A DNA stretch of 64,000 nt from CAYPNP01 sp964412195 (GCA_964412195.1 CAYPNP010000001.1:62001-126000), one strand, 5' to 3'; positions 16,442-25,120 are shown, numbered from the stretch's first letter. Made by a program: numbers and translations. Notes: a model not told the origin generated them from the letters alone.

Positions 16442-17500
16442 ATGAAACCGCTCATCTCCGGAAGGATCCCGCTGCTCCTGGGCGGGGTGCTGCTCCTGGC
16501 CGGCGCCGGCGCGCTGGCCGCCGGCAGCGCCAACTACCTGCGGTGGCGGGGCCGGGTGGACGGCTCCGATATCCTCCGCGTGCGGGGGCGGAGCGTGCAG
16601 GTCCAGCATCAGACCGCGCAGCCCATCCGGGACGCGCGCTATGAATTTTCCACCCCCCTGCCGTCGCGCGACGTCCGCGTCTGGATCGACGTGAGACAGG
16701 GCCGGGGGCGGGTGGAACTCCAGCAGGAGCCGTATCGCGGGAACAACTACACCGCCGTGATCCTGCTGGACGACGAGCGGCAGCCCGGCAGCGCCGACTA
16801 CGAATTTTACCTTTACTGGGAACCGGCCGCCGACAAAAGCCCGGGCAGCGGCGAGGGGGGCGGATCCTCCGGTTTCGGGGCGTACGATTTCGTGTGGGAG
16901 GGCCGGGTGGACGGCGCCGACTACCTCTTCGTGCGGGACCGCTCCGCCTGGATCCGCCACCTCGAGTCCGGGCCCGTCGAGGACGAGCGCTACGACTTCC
17001 GCACCGCCCTGCCGCCGCGTGCGCAGGCGGTCCAGATGGACGTCCAGCGGGGCCGCGGCCGGGTGACCGTCGAGGAGCAGCCCTCCGCCCGCAACAACTA
17101 CACCCTGAAGATCCTGCTGGACGACACCCAGCGCGGCGGCTCCGACTTCTACCGCCTCGGCCTGCGCTGGTCGGGCGGCGGGGATTGGAAATCCCCGCCG
17201 GGCAGGTACCGCGGCATGATCCGCTGGCGCGGGACGGTGGACGGGCGCGACCGGCTCTTCTTCCAAAAGCAGACGGTGGACGTCCGGCACCTTGAAGCCC
17301 GGCCCATCCGCAACATGCAGGTGGATTTCTCCGCCCCGCTGCCCCGGGAGGCGGTCGAGGTCCGGCTGAACGTGGTCCGCGGGCGCGGCGACGTCCGCAT
17401 CATCGAGCAACCCAGCCGGCATAACGGCTGGGCCGCCGTGGTGGAGGTCGACGATCCCAAGAACGGGGACGACGACTACGAGTTCGCGCTGACCTGGTGA
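16442..17500 (+). CDS. Secreted protein with three ~95-residue tandem repeats
   Basis: Exported protein of 352 residues that I do not recognise. A signal peptide (LLLGGVLLLAGAGALAAG) is followed by three homologous repeats. Each begins with YxxRWxGxVDGxDxLxxR, continues through RHLExxPI/V...YDFxxxLPxxAV, an VxRGRGxVxIxEQPSxxNNYTxxxxLDD block, and ends ..DYEFxLxW; repeats cover roughly residues 30-125, 140-235 and 255-352. Linkers are Gly/Ser/Pro-rich. No cysteine pairs or catalytic motif are evident, and the composition (basic, Arg-rich) suggests small beta-sandwich units for binding. I used ATG at 16442, with GGAGG upstream and the signal peptide directly after; the open frame extends further 5' without support. 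It lies between two convergently placed DUF481 paralogues. Confidence 0.8.
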   Translation: MKPLISGRIPLLLGGVLLLAGAGALAAGSANYLRWRGRVDGSDILRVRGRSVQVQHQTAQPIRDARYEFSTPLPSRDVRVWIDVRQGRGRVELQQEPYRGNNYTAVILLDDERQPGSADYEFYLYWEPAADKSPGSGEGGGSSGFGAYDFVWEGRVDGADYLFVRDRSAWIRHLESGPVEDERYDFRTALPPRAQAVQMDVQRGRGRVTVEEQPSARNNYTLKILLDDTQRGGSDFYRLGLRWSGGGDWKSPPGRYRGMIRWRGTVDGRDRLFFQKQTVDVRHLEARPIRNMQVDFSAPLPREAVEVRLNVVRGRGDVRIIEQPSRHNGWAAVVEVDDPKNGDDDYEFALTW

Positions 17501-17531
17501 CCCGGGGCCCCGGCATTCTCCCGGCGGTCCC

Positions 17532-17566
17532 CAATCCGCAATCCGCAATTCGCAATCCGGAATCAC
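17532..17566. repeat. Heptamer tandem repeat (CAATCCG units)
   Basis: Five 7-bp units of CAATCCG/CAATTCG/GAATCAC in the 74-bp gap between convergent genes. Confidence 0.8.
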
Positions 17567-17574
17567 ACCGGCGG

Positions 17575-18636
17575 TCACTTCGTGAAGCTGAGCCTGAGTC
17601 CGGTGGTAAACAAGATGTCGTTGCTCTCGGCGCCGGGCACCGGGTTGCTGAGGTACCGGTCGCTGAAGGTCAGGTGCCAGGCCAGCCACTTGTTCAGGGT
17701 GGTGACCGCGGACGAGTCGAAGGTCAGGCGGTACTCGCCGCCCTCGCTCAGGTTCGGGAAGACGGCGAAGCGCTCCAGGAAACTGAACCGGTCGGAGATC
17801 TTGCTGGAGAGGCCCTGCCCGATGAGAATCTCGCCGGACGTGCGGCGGACGTCGTCGGTGAAGTACTCCTTGTTCAGGTTGCCGCCGCCGAAGACCTGGA
17901 ACTCGGTGCGGTCGTTCTTGATGAAGTAGTACCCCGCGCCGCCGCCGAGGACCAGGCGCAGGTCCAGCTCCTGGAACCGGTCGTGCTCCAGGTCGCCGAA
18001 GCCGAAGACGTTCCAGCGGTCGTTGAGGAACAGTTCGTAGCGCCCTCCGCCGCGGATGGCGTTGGCGGTGGTCTCGGTGACCCCGCCCACCTTCGAGCGG
18101 CCGTAGATCTCGGTGAAGTAGAACGAGGTCTTGTCCCGCTTCGTCTCGCGGACGGCGTGGCCGCCGAAGGCGAAGTTCAGGTTTTCGCTGTTGCCCGAGG
18201 TCAGGCTGAGGCCGAGGTCGACCGCGCCGCTCCAGAGGTCCAGCAGACCCGGGTTCCTGTACCGCTCGATCTCGGCCAGGTAGACGGTCTGCTCCGCCTG
18301 GGAGCGGATCGTCTGCACCGCGGCGGGAGCGAGGGTGACCGACCCCGTGTCCTTGGTCGCCACTTCCAGGTTCGGCTCGGCGGTCCGGACCGTGCCCACG
18401 ACGGTCTGCCCGTCGCTCAATCCCAGGTACAGCGGCTGGTCCGAGGCGATGGTGGCGACGGCGTCCCGGGCGATGGCCACGTCCCCCATGGCGTCGGTGT
18501 GGATGGTCAGGGCCTTGGCGTCGGCCTTGACGATGGCGCCGGTGACACGGTCGCCGTTCTTCAGGGTGACTACGTCAGCCGCGGTCATGGCCCCCAAGGC
18601 AGCCAGAGCCAGCAAGAACAGCAGATTTCGTTTCAT
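17575..18636 (-). CDS. DUF481 outer-membrane protein (paralogue B)
   Basis: 353-residue paralogue of the protein at 14480-15544. Signal peptide LLFLLALAALGAMTAADV, an LSm/SH3-like segment (TLKNGDRVTGAIVKADAKAL, YLGLSDGQTVVGTV), then the DUF481 barrel from LWSGAVDLGLSLTSGNSENL to FTTGLRLSFTK. Matching landmarks in both copies include NKWLAWH, DRYxSNPxPGAESND and the RGGGRYExFLNxR motif. The two genes share orientation and flank mscL and the three-repeat protein. GGGAGG lies upstream of the ATG. Role unknown beyond likely outer-membrane localisation. Confidence 0.88.
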   Translation of the reverse strand: MKRNLLFLLALAALGAMTAADVVTLKNGDRVTGAIVKADAKALTIHTDAMGDVAIARDAVATIASDQPLYLGLSDGQTVVGTVRTAEPNLEVATKDTGSVTLAPAAVQTIRSQAEQTVYLAEIERYRNPGLLDLWSGAVDLGLSLTSGNSENLNFAFGGHAVRETKRDKTSFYFTEIYGRSKVGGVTETTANAIRGGGRYELFLNDRWNVFGFGDLEHDRFQELDLRLVLGGGAGYYFIKNDRTEFQVFGGGNLNKEYFTDDVRRTSGEILIGQGLSSKISDRFSFLERFAVFPNLSEGGEYRLTFDSSAVTTLNKWLAWHLTFSDRYLSNPVPGAESNDILFTTGLRLSFTK

Positions 18637-18840
18637 GGCAATCCTCCCGATGAATGATGGCGTTACCTGCCTGCGACACGAATGGCCTTGCGGCCTGTGC
18701 GAAGGAACCCTGCCGATGGAGATGTCCCTATAGATTCATTCGCACCCACGGATGATTCAGGGCACGCTGAATCGAACTGATTCCATGGATATCTAAATCT
18801 GCATTTGACTATATAGTTTTTGTCTCTGTGAGGAGGATCG

Positions 18841-19863
18841 ATGAAAGTTGCTGTTGTTTGCCTGGCGCTTGCCCTCTGGTTGGCCGCGGGTTGGGCTGTC
18901 CATGCCCAGACCGAGTCGTTCGACTTGGTGACCTTCGCCACCCCGGTCGGCAACCGGAGCGCCACCGCGGATGTGGTCGGCTACACCGACGCCACGCCCA
19001 CCACCTTCTGCCAGTATGCCGTGTACCGTAGCGCGCCCGGCAGCGGCGATCCGGCCCGGGACTTCGCCGGTGAATGGGCGATGCTGGTGGCCGGGCCGTA
19101 CAAGGTGACCGGGCCGTTGAACTCCCAGACCGTGGATTGGCCGGGCGGCTGGAAGATGACCATGGGCGCCGCGAAGGTGCACACCGAAGGCGCGCGGAAC
19201 TTCGTGGCGCTGCTTTCGGTGTACTCCGGATACGGAGTCAAGGTGTCGATCCTGGTCAATTACAACGACGACCTCTACCGCCCGAAGGTGGACCACTTCC
19301 TGGCCAGCCTCCAGCTCCGGCCGCCGGCGCCCGCCGCGGGCGGCGCCGTAGCGCCGACTGCCGGTCCGGCGGGGGCGCCGGCGTTGACGGGCCGGGAATG
19401 GCATCATTCGATTGCCAACTACTCCCAATGGGGGACCAACCCCTCGGGAGTCGAAATCGCCAAGATCGGCAACCAGGGATACAAACGCTGGACCTACGTG
19501 TTCAACCCGAACGGGACTTACTCCTTCGTCAGCGAGTTCTGGTCCATGAGCCGGTACCAGGAGTACTGGTTCGTGGAGGAGAACGGCACCTTCACGGTGT
19601 CCGGCGACGCCCTCTCCTTGTCGCCCCGCCAGGCGCGCCGAATCCTGCGCAACAAGGCCGGGCAGCAGCAGGGCGAAGCGGTCCCCGCGGAGCTGGAACC
19701 GACCGCGTATCGCTACCAATTTCATTTCTTCGAGGGACTGGGGGAGTGGAACCTGGTGCTGACGCCCGTCAACGGCCGGGAGACGAAGCGGGACGGGACG
19801 TTTACCTCCAACTCGCTGTTTCCGGGCTCCTACCTGTATGGCAAGCCGCCGGTGAAAAACTGA
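18841..19863 (+). CDS. Secreted two-domain protein of unknown function (paralogue A)
   Basis: 340-residue exported protein (signal peptide VCLALALWLAAGWAVHA). The N-terminal domain (about 25-165) carries FDLVTFATPVGNRSA, FCQYAVYRS, DFAGEWAMLV and VDWPGGWKMTMGA. An Ala/Pro-rich linker follows, then a C-terminal lipocalin-like domain (about 190-340: GNQGYKRWTYVFNPNGTYSF, FWSMSRYQEYWFVEENGTF, RRILRNKAGQQQGE, LVLTPVNGRETKRDGTF). The same two-domain family occurs as uncharacterised secreted proteins in Bacteroidota and Acidobacteriota. A strongly similar copy lies at 25121-26161. GAGGAGG sits 5 bases from the ATG. Function unknown; no catalytic residues evident. Confidence 0.82.
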   Translation: MKVAVVCLALALWLAAGWAVHAQTESFDLVTFATPVGNRSATADVVGYTDATPTTFCQYAVYRSAPGSGDPARDFAGEWAMLVAGPYKVTGPLNSQTVDWPGGWKMTMGAAKVHTEGARNFVALLSVYSGYGVKVSILVNYNDDLYRPKVDHFLASLQLRPPAPAAGGAVAPTAGPAGAPALTGREWHHSIANYSQWGTNPSGVEIAKIGNQGYKRWTYVFNPNGTYSFVSEFWSMSRYQEYWFVEENGTFTVSGDALSLSPRQARRILRNKAGQQQGEAVPAELEPTAYRYQFHFFEGLGEWNLVLTPVNGRETKRDGTFTSNSLFPGSYLYGKPPVKN

Positions 19864-19894
19864 GCAGCGGCCCGCCGGTTGGGGCGGAAAAGGC

Positions 19895-19922
19895 TTGACA
19901 GTCGGAGGTGGTCTTTTAGAAT
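19895..19922 (+). promoter_or_regulatory. Sigma-70-type promoter of nhaA
   Basis: TTGACA (19895-19900), 16-bp spacer, TAGAAT (19917-19922). The ATG of nhaA lies 6 bases after the -10, where transcription should start, implying a leaderless mRNA. Confidence 0.65.
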
Positions 19923-19928
19923 GCAGGC

Positions 19929-21323
19929 ATGGATTCCAAAAATGATACTCCCGCCCGTCCTCCGCTGGAGGGACTGAAGCAGCCGTGGTCGGAGTCGGAC
20001 AGCGCGATCCCGCGCCGGATCATCCGGCCGCTGCAGGATTTCCTGCACACGGAGGTGGCGGCCGGCGCCCTGGTGCTGGGCGCGGCGGTGGTGGCGCTGG
20101 CGTGGGTCAACTCGCCCCTGGCGCCGGCCTATTTCGCGCTGCTGCACCTGCCGGTGGAGCTCCGGCTGGGGCCGCTCGAGCTGGGCGGCGACCTCCACCA
20201 CTGGATCAACGACCTGCTGATGGCCCTCTTCTTCTTCGTGGTCGGCCTGGAGATCAAGCGCGAGCTGGTCCACGGCGAACTGCGCGACCCGAAGGCGGCC
20301 GCGCTGCCGGTGATATGCGCTGTCGGGGGCATGGTGGTCCCGGCGGGCCTGTATCTCGCCTTGACCGCGGGAACGAGCGCCGTCCCCGGCTGGGGCGTGC
20401 CCATGGCCACCGACATCGCGTTCTCGCTGGGCGTGCTCGCGCTGCTCGGTCCCCGCGTGCCGCCAGCCCTCAAGGTGTTCCTGCTGACCCTGGCCATCGC
20501 CGACGACATCGGCGCGATCCTGGTGATCGCCTTCTTCTACAGCGGCGGCATCGTCTGGACCTGGCTGGCCCTGGGAGCGGCCGCCACCGTTGCCATCATC
20601 ATCCTCTCCCGGTCCAACGTCCGCTCCACGCTGACCTACCTGATCCTGGCGATGGTTCTGTGGCTGGCGTTCTACAAGGCGGGCGTCCATCCCACCATCG
20701 CCGGCGTGCTGCTGGGGCTGCTGACGCCGGCGTGGCCGTTCCACCGGCCGGCGGCGGCCGCCGCGGCCGCACGGGAGGTGCTCGGCGGGCTGGGTCAACT
20801 GCCGCCGGGGGAGTCCCGCCAGTCGGCGCTGCTGGAGGTGTCCGGGCTGGCGTGGGAGGCCGTCTCGCCGCTGTCGCGGCTGGAGGCCCGCCTGCATCCC
20901 TGGAGCGCCTGGCTGGTCCTGCCGGTCTTCGCCCTGGCCAACGCCGGCGTGTCCCTAGCCGGCACATCGTTCGCCGCCCTCTTGGCGGAGCCCGCTGCCC
21001 GGGGTGTGGTTCTCGGCCTGGTGGCGGGCAAGCCGCTGGGCGTCCTGGCGGCGGCGGCGCTGGCGGTCGCGCTGGGCGTCGGGCGGTTGCCCGAAGGCGT
21101 CGGCTGGCGGGATATCGTCGGGGCGGGCGCCCTGGCCGGGATCGGCTTCACCGTGTCCATCTTCATCGCCGGCCTGGCCTTTGCGGATCCTGTCGTGACG
21201 GACGCCTCCAAGGCGGGTATCCTGGCGGCCTCCCTGACGGCAGGGCTGCTCGGAGCGGCCATCCTGCTGCCGCGCCGGAAGCCGGTGCCGGCGCCCTCGG
21301 GGGCGGACGGGGGGTCCGATTGA
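19929..21323 (+). CDS. nhaA: Na+/H+ antiporter NhaA
   Basis: Inner-membrane electrogenic antiporter (464 residues) that expels Na+ in exchange for protons for pH and salt homeostasis. The signature ion-binding region LTLAIADDIGAILVIAFFYSG carries the paired aspartates, and MATDIAFSLGVLALLGPRVP the conserved upstream motif. ALFFFVVGLEIKRELVHGEL, an NhaA-typical loop, is also present, and about 12 hydrophobic segments are seen. There is no Shine-Dalgarno; the promoter is so close that translation is probably leaderless. An extra hydrophilic N-terminus of ~30 residues precedes the first helix. The neighbouring MgtE-type gene suggests a cation-homeostasis pair. Confidence 0.96.
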   Translation: MDSKNDTPARPPLEGLKQPWSESDSAIPRRIIRPLQDFLHTEVAAGALVLGAAVVALAWVNSPLAPAYFALLHLPVELRLGPLELGGDLHHWINDLLMALFFFVVGLEIKRELVHGELRDPKAAALPVICAVGGMVVPAGLYLALTAGTSAVPGWGVPMATDIAFSLGVLALLGPRVPPALKVFLLTLAIADDIGAILVIAFFYSGGIVWTWLALGAAATVAIIILSRSNVRSTLTYLILAMVLWLAFYKAGVHPTIAGVLLGLLTPAWPFHRPAAAAAAAREVLGGLGQLPPGESRQSALLEVSGLAWEAVSPLSRLEARLHPWSAWLVLPVFALANAGVSLAGTSFAALLAEPAARGVVLGLVAGKPLGVLAAAALAVALGVGRLPEGVGWRDIVGAGALAGIGFTVSIFIAGLAFADPVVTDASKAGILAASLTAGLLGAAILLPRRKPVPAPSGADGGSD

Positions 21324-21362
21324 TCTTTCCGTCCTTCCGATGCATTTTCAGCGGGGATCGCC

Positions 21363-22400
21363 ATGAGACGATTCTGGCCTGACTGGCTGAAAGTTCCGGT
21401 GCCGGCGGATGCTCCGCTGGCCGGCGAAGGCGGCCACCCCCACGAACCGCTGCTGAACCACGCGCGCCGGGATTTCGCCACCCTCCGCCAGGAGATGACC
21501 GCCGGCGAGGCGCTGTCGGCCATCCGCGAACGGGGCTTGGGCGAGCGGATCTTCTACTTCTACATCGTGGACGCCGAGGACCGGCTCGTGGGCGTGCTGC
21601 CCGTGCGTCGGTTGCTGACGGCCCCGCCCGATGCCCGGCTGGGAGACCTGGACGTCGACCGGCCGGTAACCATCCCGGACTCGGCGACGGTGCTGGAGGC
21701 TTGCGAGTACTTCCACCAGTACCGCTTTCTGGCCTTCCCGGTGGTGGACGGCGCGGGACGGGTGGTCGCCGTGGCGGACATCGACCTGTTCGCTCACGAG
21801 GTCCAGGACATCGCCGCCCGGGCCCAGGTGGAGGAGGCCTTCGAATCCATCGGCTTCCGCATCAGCCAGCTGCGCCGTGCGTCGCCGGCGGGGGCCTTTG
21901 GGATCCGGTTCCCGTGGCTGCTGGCCACCATCACCAGCGGCACCGCGTGCGCCCTGCTGGCCAGCGCGTTCGCGGACACCCTGGCGCGGGCCCTGATCCT
22001 GGCCTTCTTCCTGACCCTGGTCCTGGCCCTGGCCGAGAGCGTCAGCATCCAGTCCATGACCATCACCATCCAGGCGCTGCGATTCGTCCGGCCCACGGCC
22101 CGGTGGTACGCCGCCGCCGCCGTCCGGGAGCTGGCCACCGCCGTGCTGCTCGGCCTGGGGTGCGGGGGGGCGGTGGGGGCGATCGCCTGGGCGTGGCGGG
22201 GTGCAATGGTCCCGGCCCTGGTGATCGGCGCCAGCATCGGCCTGTCGCTGGGGGGGGCGTGTTTTTACGGCCTCAGCGTGCCCGCGCTGCTGCACAAGCT
22301 GCGCCTCGACCCCAAGATCTCCGCCGGCCCGCTCACCCTGGCCCTGACCGACATCACCACCATCCTCGTCTATTTCACCCTCGGCAGCCTGTTCCTCTGA
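21363..22400 (+). CDS. MgtE-like divalent cation transporter lacking the N domain
   Basis: Membrane protein of 345 residues with tandem CBS motifs (about residues 45-165; IFYFYIVDAEDRLVGVLPVRRLL and RFLAFPVVDGAGRVVAVADIDLF) and a five-helix MgtE channel domain (about 180-345; RFPWLLATITSGTACALLAS, LALAESVSIQSMTITIQAL, ITTILVYFTLGSLFL). Full MgtE is ~450 residues with an additional N-terminal superhelical domain that is missing here. It likely imports Mg2+ or Co2+ under CBS gating, but gating must differ without the N domain. It follows nhaA by 39 bases and may share its transcript. Confidence 0.85.
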   Translation: MRRFWPDWLKVPVPADAPLAGEGGHPHEPLLNHARRDFATLRQEMTAGEALSAIRERGLGERIFYFYIVDAEDRLVGVLPVRRLLTAPPDARLGDLDVDRPVTIPDSATVLEACEYFHQYRFLAFPVVDGAGRVVAVADIDLFAHEVQDIAARAQVEEAFESIGFRISQLRRASPAGAFGIRFPWLLATITSGTACALLASAFADTLARALILAFFLTLVLALAESVSIQSMTITIQALRFVRPTARWYAAAAVRELATAVLLGLGCGGAVGAIAWAWRGAMVPALVIGASIGLSLGGACFYGLSVPALLHKLRLDPKISAGPLTLALTDITTILVYFTLGSLFL

Positions 22401-22403
22401 GAG

Positions 22404-22433
22404 TGGGACGTCGCCCTCGCCGAGGGCGACTGA
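22404..22433. repeat. Palindromic hairpin, GGAC-stem-GCC-stem-TGA type (copy 1)
   Basis: 9-bp stem GTCGCCCTC (22410-22418) / GAGGGCGAC (22422-22430) with GCC loop, flanked by GGAC and TGA, just after the MgtE-like stop. An equivalent unit with the same flanks and loop lies at 34982-35009. No T-run. Confidence 0.6.
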
Positions 22434-22543
22434 CGGCAGGACCCGGCTCAATAACGGAACGCCCCTTCGGCCCCGGAGACTCCTCGCCGCCCTGCGGCAG
22501 TCCGCCCCGGCGGGGCGGAGGCCCCCGACGCGCATGTTTTCCG

Positions 22544-22572
22544 TTGACGCATCCGGCCGGAGGGGCTACATT
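22544..22572 (+). promoter_or_regulatory. Sigma-70-type promoter of the Ser/Thr kinase gene
   Basis: TTGACG (22544-22549), 17-bp spacer, TACATT (22567-22572); leader of about 73 bases to the ATG at 22653. Confidence 0.55.
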
Positions 22573-22652
22573 CCGGAGCAGAGCCGCGGTCCTGCTCACC
22601 CGCCCCCCTGCGGATTTCCATCCGGCGCCCGCGGCCGGCGAGGAATTCGGCG

Positions 22653-24860
22653 ATGAGATGCCCCGCCTGCCAGACTGAAGCCGCCACCGGCGAAGCCGCC
22701 TGCGCGCGCTGCGGCGCCCCGCTGCCGGCGCCGGAGACCGGGATGCCGACGACGGTGCTGCTGGGGGCGCAGGCGCACGAGCCGCTGCGGGGTTCGGTCT
22801 TCGCCGGCCGGTACGTGATCGGCCGGGAGATCGGCCGGGGCGGCATGGGGGTGGTCTACGAGGCCGAGCAGCAGAACCCCCGGCGGGCCGTGGCCCTCAA
22901 GGTCATCCGCGGCGGGTCCTTCGTCGACGAGATGCGCGTCCGCCTCTTCCAGCGGGAGGCCCAGGCCCTGGCCCGTCTCAAGCACCCGCGCATCGCCGCC
23001 ATCTACGAGTCGGGCTGCACCGAGGACGGCCGGCACTTCTTCGCCATGGAGCTGGTGCGGGGGGAGACGCTGACGGAGCACCTGGCCCGGGACGGCGGCG
23101 TGGAAAGACTGTCCGCGGACCAGATCCGGCGGCGGCTGGAGATTTTCCGCGAAGTCTGCGACGCCGTCAGCTACGCCCACCAGCGCGGGATCATCCACCG
23201 CGACCTGAAGCCGTCCAACGTGCTGGTCACGCACGACGCTCCCTCCAGCTCAGGGCGGGGCGACCTGCCGGAGATCAAGATCCTGGACTTCGGGCTGGCC
23301 CGCATCACCGACGCCGACGTGGCCATGAGCTCCGTGGTCACCGAGGCGGGGAAGGTGCTCGGCACGGTGCCCTACATGAGCCCGGAGCAGTTCCGGGGCA
23401 ACGCCGACGAGATCGACATCCGCACCGACGTCTACTCGCTGGGCGTGATGCTGTTCGAGGTCCTGACCGGCCGGATGCCCTACGACGCCGCGAAGAAGCC
23501 GTTCCCGGAGGCGGCCCGGATCGTCTGCGAGGAGCGCCCGGCACCGCTGGCGCGCGACTGGCAGGGGGCGCGGCGCCCCGACGGCGACCTCCAGACCATC
23601 GTCGGCAAGGCGCTGGAGAAGGAGCCCGCCCGGCGCTACCAGGGCGTGGCCGCGCTCTCGGAGGACATCGAGCGCTACCTCCACGGCCAGCCGATCCTGG
23701 CGCGGCCGCCCAGCGCCGTGTACCAGCTCCGCAAGATGATCGGCCGGCACAAGGCCGGATTCGCCTTCGGCGTCGCCCTGCTGGCGCTCGGGATTGCCTT
23801 CGCCGTGTCCATGGCGGTCCTGTCCGCCCGGCTGGCGGCGGCGCGCGACCGGGCGGAGCGCGAGGCGGCCCGGGCCAACGCCATCAACGCGTTCCTGCTG
23901 GACACGCTGGGCTCCGCCAATCCCGTGGAGGGGCGGCGCCGCGACGTGACGGTGCTGGAGGCGCTGGGCGAGGCGGCGGCGAACGCCGAGGAGGCCTTCG
24001 CCGGCCAGCCCGACGTGAAGGCCCGGGTGCTGCACACCATCGGCGTGACCTACCTGCGCCTGGGCAGGTACGCGGAGGCCGAGCGCCTCCTGAAAGCGGC
24101 GCTGGCCGCCTGGCGGCTGGGGTACGGCCCCGACGACCCGACCCTCAGCGAGCCGATGGCCAGCCTCGGGGTCCTCTACCACGAGCGGGGCGATTACGCG
24201 CGGGCGGAATCCGCCTGCCGCGAGGCCCTCGCCCTGCGGCGGCGCCGCGGCGCCGGGGACGACCTGGACACGGCGGCGATACTCAACAACCTGTCCCTCG
24301 TCCTCCAGGAGGAGGGGAAATTCCAGGAGGCCGTAGCCATCTCCCGGGAGGTCCTCGCCATCGAGCGGCGGGTCCTGGGGCCGGACCACGAGAACGTGGC
24401 CGGCGACCTGAACAACCTGGGGCACCTGCTCAGCAAGCAGGGGCGCTACGCCGAAGCCGAGCCCCTGCTGCGCGAGGCGGTGGCGGCCATGCGCGCCCGG
24501 CACAGTCCCTGGCTGCCGGTGGCCCAGGGCAACCTCGGGGAGGTCCTGACCCGCACGGGCCGCGCCGCCGAAGCCGCCCCGCTCCTGGATGGAGCGCTGG
24601 CCGCCGCGCTGCAGGAATTCGGCGAGGAGAACCAGGACGTGGCCAAGATCCGGGTCAAGTACGCGGAGTGCCTGGTCCGGCTGGGGCGGCCCGCCGAAGC
24701 GGAGGCCCAGCTGAAGGCCGCGCTGCCGGTCCTCGAGGGCAGCCTGGGCCCGGCCGACGAGCTGACCCGCCGCGCCGCCGGGATGTTGGTGGGGCTGAGT
24801 ACCACGCCACCGACGGTCGAACCGGCGAAACGGCGAAGCGGCGGTGGAGCGAAGGAATAG
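22653..24860 (+). CDS. Ser/Thr protein kinase with N-terminal zinc ribbon and C-terminal TPRs
   Basis: Membrane-anchored Hanks-type kinase of 735 residues. A zinc ribbon (CPACQTEA...CARCGAP, residues 3-23) leads into the kinase domain (about 53-325): glycine loop GRGGMGVVYE, K83 in ALKVI, catalytic D184 in IIHRDLKPSN, Mg-binding D212 in ILDFGLA, activation segment GTVPYMSPEQFRG. One membrane helix follows (FAFGVALLALGIAFAVSMAVL, about 367-390), then a TPR region of roughly 300 residues with repeats such as YAEAERLLKAALAAWRLGYGPDDP and YARAESACREALALRRR. This architecture is abundant in Acidobacteriota and Planctomycetota; TPRs probably bind partner proteins. Autophosphorylation targets and role are not evident. 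Confidence 0.93.
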   Translation: MRCPACQTEAATGEAACARCGAPLPAPETGMPTTVLLGAQAHEPLRGSVFAGRYVIGREIGRGGMGVVYEAEQQNPRRAVALKVIRGGSFVDEMRVRLFQREAQALARLKHPRIAAIYESGCTEDGRHFFAMELVRGETLTEHLARDGGVERLSADQIRRRLEIFREVCDAVSYAHQRGIIHRDLKPSNVLVTHDAPSSSGRGDLPEIKILDFGLARITDADVAMSSVVTEAGKVLGTVPYMSPEQFRGNADEIDIRTDVYSLGVMLFEVLTGRMPYDAAKKPFPEAARIVCEERPAPLARDWQGARRPDGDLQTIVGKALEKEPARRYQGVAALSEDIERYLHGQPILARPPSAVYQLRKMIGRHKAGFAFGVALLALGIAFAVSMAVLSARLAAARDRAEREAARANAINAFLLDTLGSANPVEGRRRDVTVLEALGEAAANAEEAFAGQPDVKARVLHTIGVTYLRLGRYAEAERLLKAALAAWRLGYGPDDPTLSEPMASLGVLYHERGDYARAESACREALALRRRRGAGDDLDTAAILNNLSLVLQEEGKFQEAVAISREVLAIERRVLGPDHENVAGDLNNLGHLLSKQGRYAEAEPLLREAVAAMRARHSPWLPVAQGNLGEVLTRTGRAAEAAPLLDGALAAALQEFGEENQDVAKIRVKYAECLVRLGRPAEAEAQLKAALPVLEGSLGPADELTRRAAGMLVGLSTTPPTVEPAKRRSGGGAKE

Positions 24861-24904
24861 CCTTACACCGTGCCGTCCCGGCGCGGGACGATGTGGGTTT
24901 TGTT

Positions 24905-25034
24905 GTAGCTCGCGCCGTCCCCGGTCGTAGCTCGCGCCGTCCCCGGCGCGAGGGGAAGATGTTGCCAGCTCAATCCATCCGACACGCGCCCGGAGGTCGC
25001 GAGCTACGACACGCGCCCGGAGGTCGCGAGCTAC
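24905..25034. repeat. Two opposed tandem-repeat pairs (22-bp and 27-bp units)
   Basis: Two copies of GTAGCTCGCGCCGTCCCCGG (starts 24905 and 24927, 22-bp period) are followed by two exact 27-bp units ending in GAGCTAC (24981-25007, 25008-25034). GTAGCTCGCG in the first pair is the reverse complement of CGCGAGCTAC in the second, so the tract can fold into a long hairpin. It fills most of the gap before paralogue B. Confidence 0.85.
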
Positions 25035-25120
25035 GGCGGCGCCCGAATCCGAAAACGCCGGGCGGCCCTCTAAACCGGCTACGTTCGAGAACGATCCTGA
25101 TGCCGCTGCCTGGAGGACCG

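Noticed and set aside
24981..25034. Attachment site or phage scar
   Set aside because: Only a tandem 27-bp pair with no integrase or tRNA nearby.
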